This document shows, piece by piece, positions 11,536 to 24,889 of a DNA stretch of 64,000 nucleotides. The stretch covers positions 14,638,992-14,702,991 of the forward strand of contig NC_080060.1 in the NCBI RefSeq assembly GCF_026212465.1, written 5' to 3'. The number at the start of each line of letters is the position of its first letter. The first letter of the stretch is position 1. This DNA comes from Amaranthus tricolor (lineage: Eukaryota; Streptophyta; Magnoliopsida; Caryophyllales; Amaranthaceae). Both the position numbers and the translations under genes were made by a program. Below the pieces are notes generated by a model. It ran no database searches, was not told where the DNA came from, and was given only the letters and a program-made list of their open reading frames with translations.

Positions 11536-13563
11536 CTGTTTCTTTCTCCCCAACTTGAAATAATTTCTTCCCCGAAATTACTGTACACTTTAGAAAACAT
11601 ATTAAACTCATGTTCTCCCAAACTTAAGGATAAACCTCAACGTCCAAGACTTATTTAATTAAAAACTTCTACTCCAAGATTTGACAGTAATCCAAAATTA
11701 AAATAACTTTTTGATTCAACGCGAATAAAATCATTTTTCAAATGCATAAAAATCATATAATGCAACACATTATTTCACATAACACACATAATAAAGACAA
11801 TATTTTCCAATCGTACATTTCATAACTTACATATTCACGTTCCTCGATATAACTCTAGTCACAACTTTAAATATTCCCCAACTTCGATAGAATCTTAAAA
11901 TTTAACTTCTAAATCTTCGCATTAACTCTTACATTATACTCAAATACTTTTTAACAAACCTTATATTTGTTTTATTCAATTCCACCATTATTTTATCCTC
12001 AATTTGAAAAACTGATTCCCTGATTTAGTTGATTTTCCCAAATGACAACAAAACTTCACTTAGGAACTCTTATAACCCCCAATATACTTTGAAAGTATCA
12101 CTTTAAATCACACATTTCCTTCTCATAATCAAGTATCTTGAACCTCAAATTAGAAAATTTCCTTAATCACGTTCGACTTTCAACCTTTATTATCTTATTA
12201 TAACTCAATCATTATCGTTTAACTTCTATTCATAATACGTTCATATCCACCTTTATTACATGACCCTTAACACTTTAAGTTTCAAACACATCTTTCCCAA
12301 ATGGCCTCCATGCTCTTGACATTTAATTTCATACTATTCTTAACCTTTATTTCGATTATCTGGTTCACCATAAACACAATTTTACAAAACTTAGCCCATT
12401 CAACTTTTATCCTTTAATGTCTCATCCGATAATGATTTAAACAAACACTTTTAATTTATTCCCATAGTCATTAGCTTTTCGATTACCTCAATACAATTAA
12501 TTTCAATACAATTAACTTCTAATCAAATATTCATTTTTCATATCTAAAATTTATCTTCAAATCTCTCCATACATGTAATACAAGGCTTTTATAACTTTTA
12601 TTTGATTCTTATTTGACTTATGAACTTCAACTCACATTAACCATAAATAAGACTTGACATAATTTGAACCATTCGAACTTTTTAATTCTCAAAGTTATGC
12701 TTTCAACATCGTAAATCATTTAAAATATTCTCAATCATAACTTTACATTTACCTTAATACATATAGAGCGCTCAATAAGGTTACCACAATATAAACTTTA
12801 CGACATTCCTATTCATATCAACCATTGTTTCTTTTTCGCAACTTTCCTTAATTGAAATTCTATTACAAATGTCATTAAATTGAACATGTCACAAAAACTT
12901 TTTCTACATTCTTTATTTCTTGATTGATTTGCAATCTTTACACATAATTAACTCATAACTTTCAATATTTCCAAAATGCTTTTTTTTTAACACTTTGCAT
13001 TGAATCATTCTTGCACAACATCATCGTAATTCTCGATAAGCTTAGTCCTCAACTCCTTATGCCAGTTATCCGAGTATATATAATATCTTTGGTAAAACAA
13101 TTTCAAGAATACTTGACTCGAACATATATATTTCAAGTTGAAATTTTATGCTCTTTAAAAAAACATTTTTTTTATACATAAAATATAAACAATCGCACAT
13201 AGTTTCATGTAAGATTAATTAGATCCACCAATCAAGATTCAAACAAAAAAAACTCCCAGCATAATTTTAATATCCTTTAACCTTTCACCAAATTTCGAAG
13301 TTCCAAATAAAATCCGAACTTAACTCTTGCCCTTCGGCATGACTCTTACTAAAAGAGGATTCACAACACGTAAGGAAACTTCAAAATTGCCTTGGCACAT
13401 AAGCACGTTACACAACACACATCTAACACATAGTCACATTAATACCATCCGATTCTCGGAGGATACACCCTAAGACTCGACTACTGCTCTCTCGATTTTC
13501 GAAATTCATTTTTCAAAAATTTTGTTCTTGAATATGAGGATTCGAGTACTCCGGATACAACCA
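11536..13563. other. AT-rich interior without genes
   Basis: This 2-kb stretch is the presumed interior of the LARD-like element. It has stops in all frames, many short CAACTTTAA / AATTAACTT strings and no domain that I can recognise on either strand. Confidence 0.5.
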
Positions 13564-13578
13564 AGCTCTAATACCAAT
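13564..13578 (-). promoter_or_regulatory. Primer-binding site, initiator-Met type, minus strand
   Basis: On the minus strand ATTGGTATTAGAGCT follows an LTR-like end TTTCA (the plus strand reads TGAAACATCC from 13579). One base differs from the common TGGTATCAGAGC site. Confidence 0.65.
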
Positions 13579-15821
13579 TGAAACATCCTAAACAAGCGTT
13601 AACACTGTAATAATACTGTTTACATAGCGCAATAGAAGACTTATAGAAATCTGGGCTAAATTCGACCTGTGGCTCGATAGCCACAGCAAACCATTATTAG
13701 AGTATTTAAAACTTTTTACATAGCTAAGTGAATACTATTTACAAAATATTTCGAAATTATTACAATTTAATTTACAAATATCTAATTTACTTTATGTATT
13801 TCAAAAATAAGTCCTCGCCTCGCATGTAACACATAATACAAGTAGGCATCGTCTCTACAGCAGAGCTTACCTGAAAATAGGTTTATCCCCGTGAGGGATA
13901 GGCCCCATCAAACATTTTCAGCAATTAAATTGTTGAGTAATCCAAAAAACTATTACATTTATATACAAGTTATTAACAAACATCTCCAATTTATTCTTTT
14001 GCTCATTTGGTAACTCCGTATAAAATATTAATCCATTGAAACCCAAACTCTTTTAAAAGATCGTTTGGTATTGAGATAAATACGACTAAGAGCCTTTGGT
14101 TCATAGTGAATCAAAACTATCTTTACAAGTTAATAGAGAAAATCAAAATACGGCTATTACTTTACAAGTCAATAGCGAAACAGTACGATAAATGAAACAT
14201 ATGATTTCATTTGCAAAACAAATAAAACTTTATATAACAAACGTATTTATTCAAAACTCATATTAAAACAATAATATAACAACACTTTAAAACGTGGGAA
14301 TATATGGACTGTCAGGAAGTAGGGTTGATCTAAATTCTGAAAACACGGGTGATCGTCATCACTGAAAATACGACTCTTGCAAGAACGAAACGGGATCGGG
14401 GGCTCGAGACTGATCCGAATAACCATTACCTATTATCAAGCTATAGGATTTCACAATAATCTTGATATAAATTTCCTTTGTCAATTCCCTAAAACAGACA
14501 TTTTCCAATGTCGAATATTTCAATATAAAACAAGAAAATAATTCAATTGATTTTCTTTGAAATCAACAATCATACTGAATTTTCATAATACGATATTTCA
14601 AGACTCATATCTTATAAGTCAATAAGATACAAAACATGCTTTTGTAATCTCTTTAAATAAATACAATATTAACATACTTTTTAATCAAATATAATTTTTA
14701 TAACATAATTAATTTTTATTAAAATCATTTTATAATACTAATAATATTATATTATAAACAAAGCAATCATACTAATATTTTTCCCATCATCAATTGAAAC
14801 TAAAAATACTTAAATTAGCTTTAAAAAGATATTAGATGTTTTTAGGTTACCTTTATGAGAAAATTCTTCAACCAAAAATCATATTAGAAAATCAAAGAAT
14901 TTCATTGATGTATTTGAACAAACACTTTGTGTGCATCAACTTCTAACTCCAAAAGATAATAATCCAAGCTCCTTTTTTTGCATCACCATCAATAATACTC
15001 AACAAATTCATACCATCCATAATTATCCAATAAAGAAACATAAAATAGTCCATAAATACTTGATTAATGAAATACCCAATTGAAATCCCAATTTGAACAA
15101 TTAATCTCATAATTGATTATTCTCGATTTTCATGACAATCTGTTAGTATGTTGGATATAACTCTCTTATAAAAATACATTTTAGGGCGATTCAAGTGCTC
15201 ACACGACCGCGACTCGAAGCTTTACAAATCGTATTCAAACATCAGAACCCAGAAATGGCCAAAAGAGACTCAAAATCAGCCAAAAACTGAGAGGACAAAA
15301 ATCTAAATTTTTAAGAAAAAGGAACTTTGCTCTTAAACTTTGAAGATGAATCAAAACCACAAATTGTAACCAATAACAAAATATTAAACCACATGAATTA
15401 GAATTCAAAGAGAACTCAAATGAATCTAACTTCAATACTTGAACTAATTCCTAATGATACTAAAATCAATTACCCATTTAAAACACAATATCCAAATATT
15501 AATCAATTAATACCAACAAGAAACTTCAATTGAACCAAGGGAACTTAAGAACCCTAACTTTAAACAACGTCATTAGAATTAAGGGTGAACATGGGGTTGA
15601 TTATCTGATTTTTATAGAGATATTAGTTGTAAATTTAGCTAGATAAATCTTAGAATTGTAATAGCATAAAAGAGTGTAGAGATTCTATGAATGAAAGTAG
15701 AGGAAGATTAATATTATGAGGAGTGCTGTTTGTGAGCATTTGTGATGAAAGGATCATCTACTGATCTTCTCTTCTAACAAGAGAGTAATGTTGGTTAGGC
15801 GAATGACACATATCCCCATGA
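13579..15821 (-). repeat. Probable 5' LTR body of the LARD-like element
   Basis: Read on the minus strand, this lies upstream of the primer site and contains a CTCTATAAAAATC TATA-like box (plus 15608-15617) followed by a transcript-like AT-rich leader. It holds no gene. Its 5' end probably includes the 15820-16185 repeat. Confidence 0.45.
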
Positions 15822-16185
15822 CGTGTCTAACTAAAAGTAAAGGAGGATTAGTGTCCTTAGACACTCCAAACCGTAAATCTCTTCAATAATACCCAATTTT
15901 TACATTTTGTCTTAGTTTACAAAATATATTTGATTAAATAAATATCCGTCGGTAAAATAAAATAATCTCATAATTTTACTTTATTCAAACGTTTCATTAA
16001 ATAAAATAAAGAAAACTTTAAATACAAGTCAAAATAATTAATAAAATAAATTATTATCTCTAAAATAATATTACTTGGATTAACTTAACTCAAATTCCGA
16101 TTTAACTTAATTGACATACTTGAAATTTAATAACCCAAATTAACTTAAATTAATTACTATTAATTAAGCCGCTTAAATAGGGGAT

Positions 16186-17469
16186 GTCTCCCTTTTAGTG
16201 TCTTTAACTAAGAAATAAAGGAATAATAAGCAATGAAAGATAAACGGGGTTAGATTTGATTCACCCTAGGAAGGTCTATAGGAACTCATAATAAGCTAGG
16301 TAAAGGGAAATCACACAACAATCAATCAAGACATTCTAGATGGTGAGAGGAAGTTTGTGACCCAATAAATCACACAAACAACCTACAACCGCTCTATATC
16401 TCCCTATGAGTGGCAGGATAAGATTCACATTGAATATCAATGAACCAATCATCAACAATCTCAAACCCTAACCTAACAGAAGAACTAAACCAATCTTAGG
16501 GTTTCACCAAACCGAAACCCTTAAGAAAACTACTCACGCATATTAGAAATGTCTACAGAAAACGCAACAAACAAAACCATTAATGAAAGCATGAAGAACT
16601 TAAATAAAGATAACAAGAAAATGATAAAGAGAATAATAAATGAGACCAACAACTACTCTAAAAAGCAAAGAATGAAGCAAGAGCAATAAAGAATGTAATG
16701 AAATCAATCAACCTTGAATGAACGCATCAAATGACAATAAAGCATAAAAAGAAATAAAACTTTCATAAATAAAGTGCTTGAATGAAAGGCTTGAATACAA
16801 AATACAAAGCTTGAATGTAAATGAATGCAATAAATGATAGCATAAACTACACTAGGGCATAAATGAAAGGAAAGCATGTAAAGATTGATGTTCTACGTTG
16901 ACGCAACAGCTTTGAAAGTAGGCATGAGGGTTTCAGACAAAAAAGTGGGTATTTATAGCCTAAAAGCATAAGGAAGATAAAGCCCTAAAAGAACCCTCGA
17001 AAGTTGGCTTGTGAAGAAAATAATTCGCGTAAAAAATGGTCTCATTCGATCAAATGGTGAGGGCCATTCGCCCGAATGGTCTTGATTCGAGGTTTCCAGC
17101 ATGTCTTGGCATCAAACTAGATCTTCTCTTCCCTATTCGTCCAAATCCCCTTGGCCATTCGACCGAATAGTTGTTTTTCGACCGAATTAAGCTCCATTCG
17201 GCTATTCCAAAGGTTTTGAACATTTCCCATAAGCTTTTGATGGCTCATTCAACCGATGTGTAAGTGTTTTCGGCCGAATCATAGCTGCTTCTCAACTTTG
17301 TGCATCTTTAGGCCATTAAATTACTTACGAACTCCACAGAGCCTGTAGGGAAGCTCCGAAACACTTGCGAAAGCTCTAATAAGCGCACTAAGATTACAAT
17401 AATAGTCTCTAAGCCTCGAAATGATGCCACTTGATCTCAAAATCTCCGAAAACACCTCAAACGACCTTG
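16186..17469 (-). repeat. Family X LTR, minus strand, larger piece
   Basis: This is the larger part of a minus-strand LTR that was the target of the Athila element. It contains the inverted AGGTTAGGGTTTGAG and GGTTTCGGTTTGGTG stretches and ATTCG palindromes at 17048-17285. It ends in CCTTG at 17465-17469. The missing first part of the LTR continues at 42005-42127 after an identical CCTTG, which proves one interrupted LTR. Its own 3' portion is absent on the left. Confidence 0.88.
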
Positions 17470-17933
17470 TGATGTGCTCGTTTTAGAGCATGTATTACAA
17501 CCCCATTTTTTGTGTCAAGTCTTGTTGTTTTGTATCGATTTCATATACTCTACGCATGATTTCACCTTGATCTTGCCTTCTAGTGTTTTTATATTATATT
17601 AGGGGATTTTTTGAGATTACAAGGTTGAACGGCGTGAGTTCGAGGCTTAGACACCTATTTTGGAGCTTTAACATGCAAATAAAGTCTATCCTGCAGTCGC
17701 AGTGAAGCTCGTAGGCTTGTAGAAGCTGCAACAGCCCACAAAGAGGAGAAACAAAGGCCATTCGGCGAAATACCATGTCCATTCGGGGGAATGGTAATTG
17801 ATTGAGCACTCAATGTTGAACATGTCCCTGGATGTGGCCAATGAAGAAAATTCGGGCGAATAGAATGCATTCGGGCGAATGGCCCCCTTCATTTTGTTAC
17901 ACATTTTGTTTGCACAGCCGGAGCCTGTTATGA
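17470..17933 (+). repeat. 5' LTR of the Athila element, internally deleted
   Basis: It starts TGATGTGCTCG and ends GTTATGA (one base changed from GTTATCA). The first 420 bp or so align with 27892-28310, then about 1.1 kb that the 3' LTR contains is missing. It includes ATTCGGGCGAAT palindromes at about 17850 and 17868. Confidence 0.88.
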
Positions 17934-17936
17934 AAA

Positions 17937-17954
17937 TGGCGCCGTTGCCAGGGA
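17937..17954 (+). promoter_or_regulatory. Primer-binding site, tRNA-Asp type
   Basis: TGGCGCCGTTGCCAGGGA lies three bases after the 5' LTR. It is complementary to the 3' end of plant tRNA-Asp apart from one position, the usual primer of Athila elements. Confidence 0.88.
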
Positions 17955-18059
17955 CACAACGTAATAGTTAGACTCGTATTGATCTTAATATAGTTTTTAA
18001 ATTTTTGTTGTTCACTCTTTACTTGTCAGTACTCACGTTTGGTTTGCAGTGTTGTTTGC

Positions 18060-20347
18060 ATGCAATATAGCACGCTCAGGTCAAATCAACCGTTAGTACC
18101 ATTTAATCCTGAGGTTCAACGCATAGGAAGGCCAACTCCATATCCCTTTCCTAACCCTCCCGCCGCTGAGATGGCCGACGAACATCAACTGTTCGGTCTA
18201 TTTGGGACACCTGGGTCCCAAGAGTTCGAAGGGGGCGTAGTGCTTCCTATAGCCGGAACCCCATACCAAATTAAACCCCAATTCACAAGGATGGTGAAGG
18301 AGAGTACGTTCAGTGGTCTAAAGAATGAATGCCCGTTCGAACATCTTGAGGCATTTTCAGACATTTATGGGCTCATCCCACCATGCCCTAACAGTCCCAA
18401 TTATGTCAGATTGCATCTCTTTCATTTGAGTTTGGTGGCTGATGCTAAAGATTGGTACAAGTGCATAGAGCCAAGTTCCATTACTACCTAGGCCCAGTTG
18501 AAAACCACCTTCTTGGAGAGATTCAAGCCAACTGTGAGAACACAAGATTGGCGTAAGAAAATAGTCTCCTTCGCACAGGATGATGAAGTGTACCTAACGC
18601 CGGCCTGGAGTAGGTTCAAATGGATTATAAGAGCTAGTCCCCACCACGAATATGAAGAGAACCACATCAATACATTCTTCTATAATGACCTAAACGACTC
18701 TCCTTATGCACTTCTAGACTCAGTAGTAGGAGATCAACTTTCTAAAATCCCTTGCAATCAGGTGAAGGCTAAGATCGAGGAAGTTGCTAAGAAAAGTTCT
18801 TAGGGAGGAGCAAGAAGTAAGGGGCTACCTAAAGGGATGATTGACACAAGCAATCTAGACACAATCAGTGCAAAGAAGAGATGGCAACGGGTTGCATCTG
18901 TACCGGGTCCAAGTAGACCCGGATCCAGATCCATTTTTAAAAGGAGAATCCAAATCTGGATTTGGATCCCTGGGTCTAATTTTTAGGACCCAGATTTGGA
19001 TCCACGTAACCCACGGATCCAGTAACGGGTCCGGGTCCAAAACGGGTCCAAGCTTATTTTGCGTAGTTGATTGAATTTGCTTCGTATTGCGATATTAATA
19101 GAGTTTTAGACTTAAATTAATATTTATAATGCATCCAAAAATATCATACAAAATATAAATATCTTTAAAATTTCGTTCATAAATAAAAGTTTCTACATAA
19201 CATAATGTATTAAACAATACTTTAATTAACAAAGTAAATTAGTATACCATTCATAATTTTTAAAATAATATTTATATTATATAATTGAAACACTTTCGAT
19301 ACTTTCTATTCGAAGGTGATGTTTAACAAATTTCATCCGTTACTAAGTATTTGTTCATTATTAAATGTTTTCTGAAAATACACTGTGAAAGGGATGAAAA
19401 GCATGATATAAAAGATGAACTGTTCTATCTTGAATTCCAGCAAAATCTTAAGTTCAGCCTTGTTGAAAGTTGAAGGTGAAAGCATGATATTTTAAATAAA
19501 GGGTCTACAGCAATACTCTTGTTAATAGCCCTTATATTTTTTGTACACATTTTTGTGAAGCCATTTGCAAGAGCATGTTCCTTCACCCATAACATCAATT
19601 TAAAATATTTTTATATTTTGAAAAATAAAACGGGTCTCTTGGATCCACGAATCCGGATCCAGGTATTTTTTCGAGACCCGGATCCGGATTCGTCAATTTT
19701 TATGGATTCGAATCCAACTCAGATCCGATGGGTCCAAAAAATACAAGACGCATATCCGCAAAAATGGATCCAGGTCCAAGATCCTTTGCCATCTCTAGTA
19801 CCAAGATTGAGGCAGTCATTACAAAAAGTTGTCCAAGTTAAACCTCGTCACGAGTAGCTCAAATGTCTCATCTACTTTTGAAAAACACTTTGCATGTGCA
19901 ATTTGCGGAGGAACCAACCATGATACCTCATATGGCGGGAGTACATATTCCGAGCATGTAGTGGCAGTGGGATATGGGGCTTACAACCAAGAGGCTCCGG
20001 TGATGAACTAGGATGGATATAGGTACAACCCAGAGCATGTTGCGACAATTAACTATGGTGGGCAAGGACAAGGAGCAGGATATATGCAACCATCGTTCAA
20101 TAGCCAATCTTATAGATCTCCCTCCAATTCAAACACAAACCAAGGAAACTTTAATCCGGGGTACAACCGAAATAGCCAAGGTGGGTTCAACAACCAAAGC
20201 TTCTATGGGAACCAGCCAAGTGGAATTGCACCGAGACCGAGCTCAATTAGACACCTGGGATTTCATCAAGGGCCTAGAGGCAATGTAAACCTTCCGTTTC
20301 CATCTACACAACCTCAATCCGGGAACCCTCAATCACACCAAGGTTAA
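18060..20347 (+). pseudogene. Athila gag, broken by stops and an insertion
   Basis: Gag forms the particle and binds genomic RNA. The frame opens near the ATG at 18060 and shows a proline-rich N-terminus, then a retrotransposon-gag core (for example LKTTFLERFKPTVRT and SPHHEYEE). There is an in-frame TAG at 18488, and the core frame closes near 18803. The hAT-like element at 18876-19797 splits the region. Coding-like sequence resumes with a zinc-knuckle-like CAICGGTNHDT near 19900, where a conventional knuckle histidine-cysteine end is degraded. It then runs into an Asn/Gln-rich tail to about 20347. Several further stops are present. Confidence 0.85.
18876..19797. mobile_element. hAT-like non-autonomous element with GGATCC-rich ends
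   Basis: The ends are inverted: AAGAGATGGCAA on the left and TTGCCATCTCTA on the right. They are flanked by imperfect 8-bp duplications, GTGCAAAG (18868-18875) and GTACCAAG (19798-19805). The outer 150 bp on both sides are packed with short GGATCC, GGGTCC and CCGGATCC units in both orientations; the middle is AT-rich. There is no transposase frame. TIR sequence, duplication length and lack of coding fit a hAT MITE. The gag frame reads logically across it when it is set aside. Confidence 0.78.
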
Positions 20348-20640
20348 GCGGCAAGCAATGATTACTTAGCAACTCAAGTGACCTCTCTTATTCAGCAAAA
20401 TTAGAATGTTGCTCAAATCAATCAAACACTCACCCAACGGAAGCAACAACTCCAGGCGCAACAAATTTTGTTTGAGTCTCAACTTGCTCAAATGGCAACA
20501 CCTTCTCCGCCATTAGTATTTTCACCTCACCCTCAACTTAACCCATCCACCCAACCTCCACCTCAAACCCTAATCCAAACCAACACACTGCCAAGGCCAT
20601 CCATTTAAGATCGAGAACGCAGTACGAAGGGCAATCAGTA

Positions 20641-23600
20641 ATGGTAGAAGACAATGGGAGAGTAATTGGAGATGAGAGGCCACAAGGAGAAGAGTTGAGA
20701 GAAGATGACATGAGAGAAGAGTTTGAGGAAAGCAATGTTGAGAAAGAGAAAGGCAAGAGTAAGAGATCAAGGGAACTTGGAGAGGAAAGAAAAGTACAAA
20801 TCGAAGAAAGGAAAAGGGTAAAACGTTTGTACGCTCCTCCACTTCCTTTCCCTTATAGGAGGGTGGAGAAACAACTGGATGCGAAATTCAAGAAGTTCCT
20901 AGAGCACTTATAGAAGATGGAGATGAAAGTCCCATTTTTAGATGTAATGGCACAAATGTCCAAGTACGCCAAATTCTTGAAGGATTTGCTCTCGAACAAG
21001 AAGAAACTTGAAGAAGAAGTAATAATTTTACCCTATCAAGTTAGCTCTATTCTACAAGGGAAGTTGCCTACAAAAGAGAGAGATTCCAGTCCTTACAATC
21101 TACTAGTGAAATTGGGAAACTTGGAGCCCAAAGGAGCACTTGCCGATCTAGGAGCCTCCATTAGCTTAATTCCATTATCTATTACCAAGAGGCTACCCTT
21201 TAGCCTAAGACCCTCAAGGAAGACAATCCAATGGGCGAATAGCAGCATATAGGTACCATGTGGAGAATTTAATGATGTGCTTGTTCATGTGGGAGATCTT
21301 GTGGTTCCTTGTGATTTTGTGGTTATGGACATTAAAGAAGATCCCTACACTCCACTCATTCTAGGGAGGGCCGTTCTGAAAACTCTTTGAGCCGTGGTAA
21401 ATTTTCATGATGATACCATAACTTTGGAGGTAGCTCTAAGGAAGATAGTTTTTAAAATCTCCCTAATCTTGAAGAAACCCATGGTGGAGCAAGTGAACCA
21501 AATTGATAGCATTGATAGGGACTTTGAAGAATTTCAAAGGGAAGTTGGTATTGGCTACTCAAGAGAGGAACAATTTTCACTTTTTTAAGAAGGAATTAGT
21601 GAGTAGTATGTGCGAGAGGAGGATCATGAGAGTGAGACTAAAGGATACATAAGCAAAGAGACTGAGTTCGAGCAAATTTGTGTGGCTACGGAGGGTAATG
21701 ACGATAAAGGAGAGAGTTCTATGCCTCCCCGCAAGGTAAGTTTGAAACCCCTACCCCCTAGTCTTAAATATGCATATTTAGATGCAGATGGAAACAAGCC
21801 CGTCATTGTGGGTTCTAAGCTTGATGACACTTCATTAGAAAAATTACTTGCATTACTTAACCAATATCGAAGTGTCGTTGGGTACTCGCTTGACAACATA
21901 AAAAGGATTAGTCTTAAACTTGTTATGTATAGGAACCCTTTAGATGACGAGCATTTCTCCTCTGTTGAACCCTAAAGGAGGTTGAACCCTAACATGAAAA
22001 AGGTAGTTAAAGAGGAAATTATTAAACTCCTTAATACTGGCATCATCTAATTCATTTCTAATAGTAGGTGGGTTAGCCCTATTCATGTGGTTCCCAAGAA
22101 GGGAGGAATGACCATCATTGAGAATAACAAGGGCAAAATGATCCCCACTAGAACCACCACGGGGTGAAGAGTTTGCATTGATTATCGTAGGCTCAACAAA
22201 GCCACGAGGAAGGATCATTTCCCTTTGCTGTTCATTGATGAGACGCTTGAGAGGCTAGCAAAGCACAAGTTTTTTTGTTTCATGGATGGCTATTCAGGTT
22301 TCTTTCAAATACCCATTCACCCCGATGACCAACAAAAAACAACATTTACTTGCGCCTTTGGGACCTTTACTTGTAGAAGGATCTTTCCAAAGGTGCATGT
22401 CTTCTACTTTCTCTGATATGTTGGATCACTTAATGGAGGTCTTCATGGATGATTTTTCTGTAAGAGGCTCGTCTTTTGACACTTGCTTGGTTTATCTTAA
22501 AAAAGTTTTGGGAAGGTTTCAAGAGGCGAAACTCGTCTTGAATTGGGAGAAGTGTCACTTTATGGTGCAAGAGGGAATCGTTCTTGGCCATAAGGTGTCT
22601 TCTTGTGGTATCGAAGTTGATCCCGCCAAGATTGATGTTATTAGAAACCTCCCCGTGCTTACCACGATCATAGGGGTTAGGTCTTTTCTCGGGCATGCGG
22701 AATTCTATAGGCGGCTCATCAAAGGATTTTCAACCTTAGCCAAACCTTTGAACAAATTTCTCCAAAAAGAGTTTGAATTTCACTTTGATGAGTGTTGCCT
22801 TGATGCTTTCAACCAGTTGAAGCAAGACTTGATTTCTGCTCCTATTGTACAAGCTCCTGACGGGAACTTGCCATTCGAACTGATGTGTGATGCTAGTAAT
22901 GTTTCTGTAGGTGTAGTGCGTGGGCAGAAGAATGAAGGAAGACATCAAGTGATATGCTACATCAACAAAACATTAGATCAGCACAAAGAAACTACACCAC
23001 CACTGAGAAAGAGATGTTGGTAGTTGTGTATGCTTTTGAGAAACTGCGCTAGTATCTCATCTGTTCCAAAGTTGTTGTGTACACGGACCACTCGGCCTTG
23101 AAATTTTTGATGACAAAGAAAAATGCTAATCTGAGGTTTCTCCGTTGGGTTCTTCTGTTGCAAGAATTTGACTTTGAGATGCAAGACAGGAAGGGTAGTG
23201 AGAATGTAGTTGCGGATCACCTATTTCAACTACCCACGTTCCCCTATGATTCTTTTCCCATGAGAGATGCGTCGGTTAAAGACACTTTGATGATGGCCTT
23301 GGTTGTTGGAAAGACTCCATGGTCTATAGATATTACCAACTACTTGGCTTGCGGAGAACTAACCGAATTCGAGTCTAGGGCTATGAAGAAGTCATTCTTT
23401 AGGAAAGTTGGTAATTTCTTCTAAGATGACCCGTACCTATTCCATGTCTGTGCTGATGGTGTCGTCTGGCGCTGTATCACTGAGGAAGAGGTACCGGTCC
23501 TCACCCATTGCCATTCATATGCTTGTGGCGGACATCATGGGATTACAACCACTGCTGCGAAGATTCACACCTCGGGATTTTATTGGCCCACTCTCCATAA

Positions 23601-24582
23601 GGACGTGGAAGAATTTGTAAAAAGCTGTGAGAGGTGCTATAAATTAGGAAATATCTCCATGAGGAATAAGATGCCTCAAAACTACATCCTTGAGTGCGAA
23701 GTTTTTGATTGTTGGGGTATCGACTTCATAGGCCCTTTTGTATCTTCTTATGGGAACCAGTATATATTGGTAGGGATAAATTATGTGTCAAAGTGGGTGG
23801 GGGCCATTGCTTCACCTACAAATGATCATAAGGTAGTAATGAAATTATTTAAGAGCATAATCTTTCCTAGGTTAGGCGATCCTAAGATAGTTATTAGTGA
23901 TGGAGGCTCCCACTTTGCAAAGAATGAGCTCAACAAGTTGCTGAATAAGTATGGAGCAAACTCAAGGGTATGTAGAGGTGGCTAATAAGAAGATCAAGCG
24001 GATTTTAGAGAAGTTGGTGAACCCAAGTAGGAAGGATTGGTCTCTTAAGCTAGACGACGCACTATGGGCACACCGTACATGTTACAAAACTCCCATTGGC
24101 ACTACTCTATTCCAGCTCCTCTATGGAAAGTCTTTCCATTTAACGATGGTACTACAATGTAGATCTTCGTGGGCTATTCAAGCCCTCAATCTAGACCCTA
24201 TCGTATCTCAAGAGAAGCGAGCTGCACAGTCAAGGGAATTGGAGGAGTTGAGGCTTGATGCATTCCACAACAAGCACATCTACAAGGAGCAGACCATTGG
24301 CATGACCAACGGATCCTCAAGCGAGAGTTACTTGTAGGAGATAAAGTACTATTCTTTAACTCAAGAGCCAAACTATTTCCAGGGAAGTTGAAGTCGAGAT
24401 GGTCGGGGCCTTTTGAGATCCTACAAGTTTTTCCGCATGGCATTGTTGAGCTAAAGGACCCAAATGGTGGTAGTTTCATAGCAAATGGGCAAAGGATCAA
24501 GATCTTCCATGAAAGTAAGTTGCATGAGGTATGTACTGTTGATAGGATTCATTTTCTTAACATTGGAGAGTCATTGGGTTAG
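20641..24582 (+). pseudogene. Athila pol: protease, RT, RNase H, integrase remnants
   Basis: A charged linker (20641-20913) leads to an aspartic protease with DLGAS at about 21150 and ILGRAVL about 210 bp later. RT follows (about 21900-22560), with VPKKGG, RVCIDYRRLN, FMDGYSG and the catalytic FMDD at about 22445. RNase H starts at ELMCDASN (about 22880). Integrase (about 23480-24340) shows a CERCYKLG zinc-type pair, the core aspartates in WGIDFIGP and VISDGGSHF, and a glutamate in VEVANKKIK. At least five in-frame stops (for example near 21252, 21390, 21975 and 22050) and frameshifts near 22365, 23025 and 23980 break it. It is a clear pseudogene. Confidence 0.9.
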
Positions 24583-24889
24583 GTTTCCCTTAGGATAATT
24601 GATCATTGAGTTCTCATGGTTAGTAAGTACAGTGATTGCTAGTTGATGGTCTTTCGAGAGATCAAGTTGTTTTGTGTTCTGTTTTGGGTGTTGGCCTAGC
24701 TTCACCAAGCTTAAAGACGTTAAATAAAGCACTTATAAGAGGTAATTTGGTCTTCTTTAGATTTTGTTTCTTTGGTTCGAGTTGGAGCATGTTTTTGGTA
24801 TGGGTAATGAGAGGTCCTTTTGATATGGAGGTTTATTGGAGTGTCTATTGGTTACAAAAGAGAAAAAAATGAAGAACAGGGGCTCATAC

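Larger units (their letters stand above)
11171..16185 (-). mobile_element. Coding-poor LTR element, LARD-like
   Basis: Two diverged direct repeats (about 11176-11535 and 15820-16185) share CTAACTAAAAGTAAAGGAGGA at one side and TTAAGCCGCT..AATAGGGG at the other. Between them, at 13564-13578, is a minus-strand initiator-Met-type primer site (ATTGGTATTAGAGC), followed leftward by leader-like DNA. A minus-strand TATA box sits near 15608-15617. The simplest reading is a minus-strand element with a long 5' LTR (13579 to about 16185), a 2-kb AT-rich interior and a 3' LTR cut off after about 360 bp. No gag or pol motif is visible in the interior. Exact LTR ends and a target duplication were not established. 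Confidence 0.55.
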
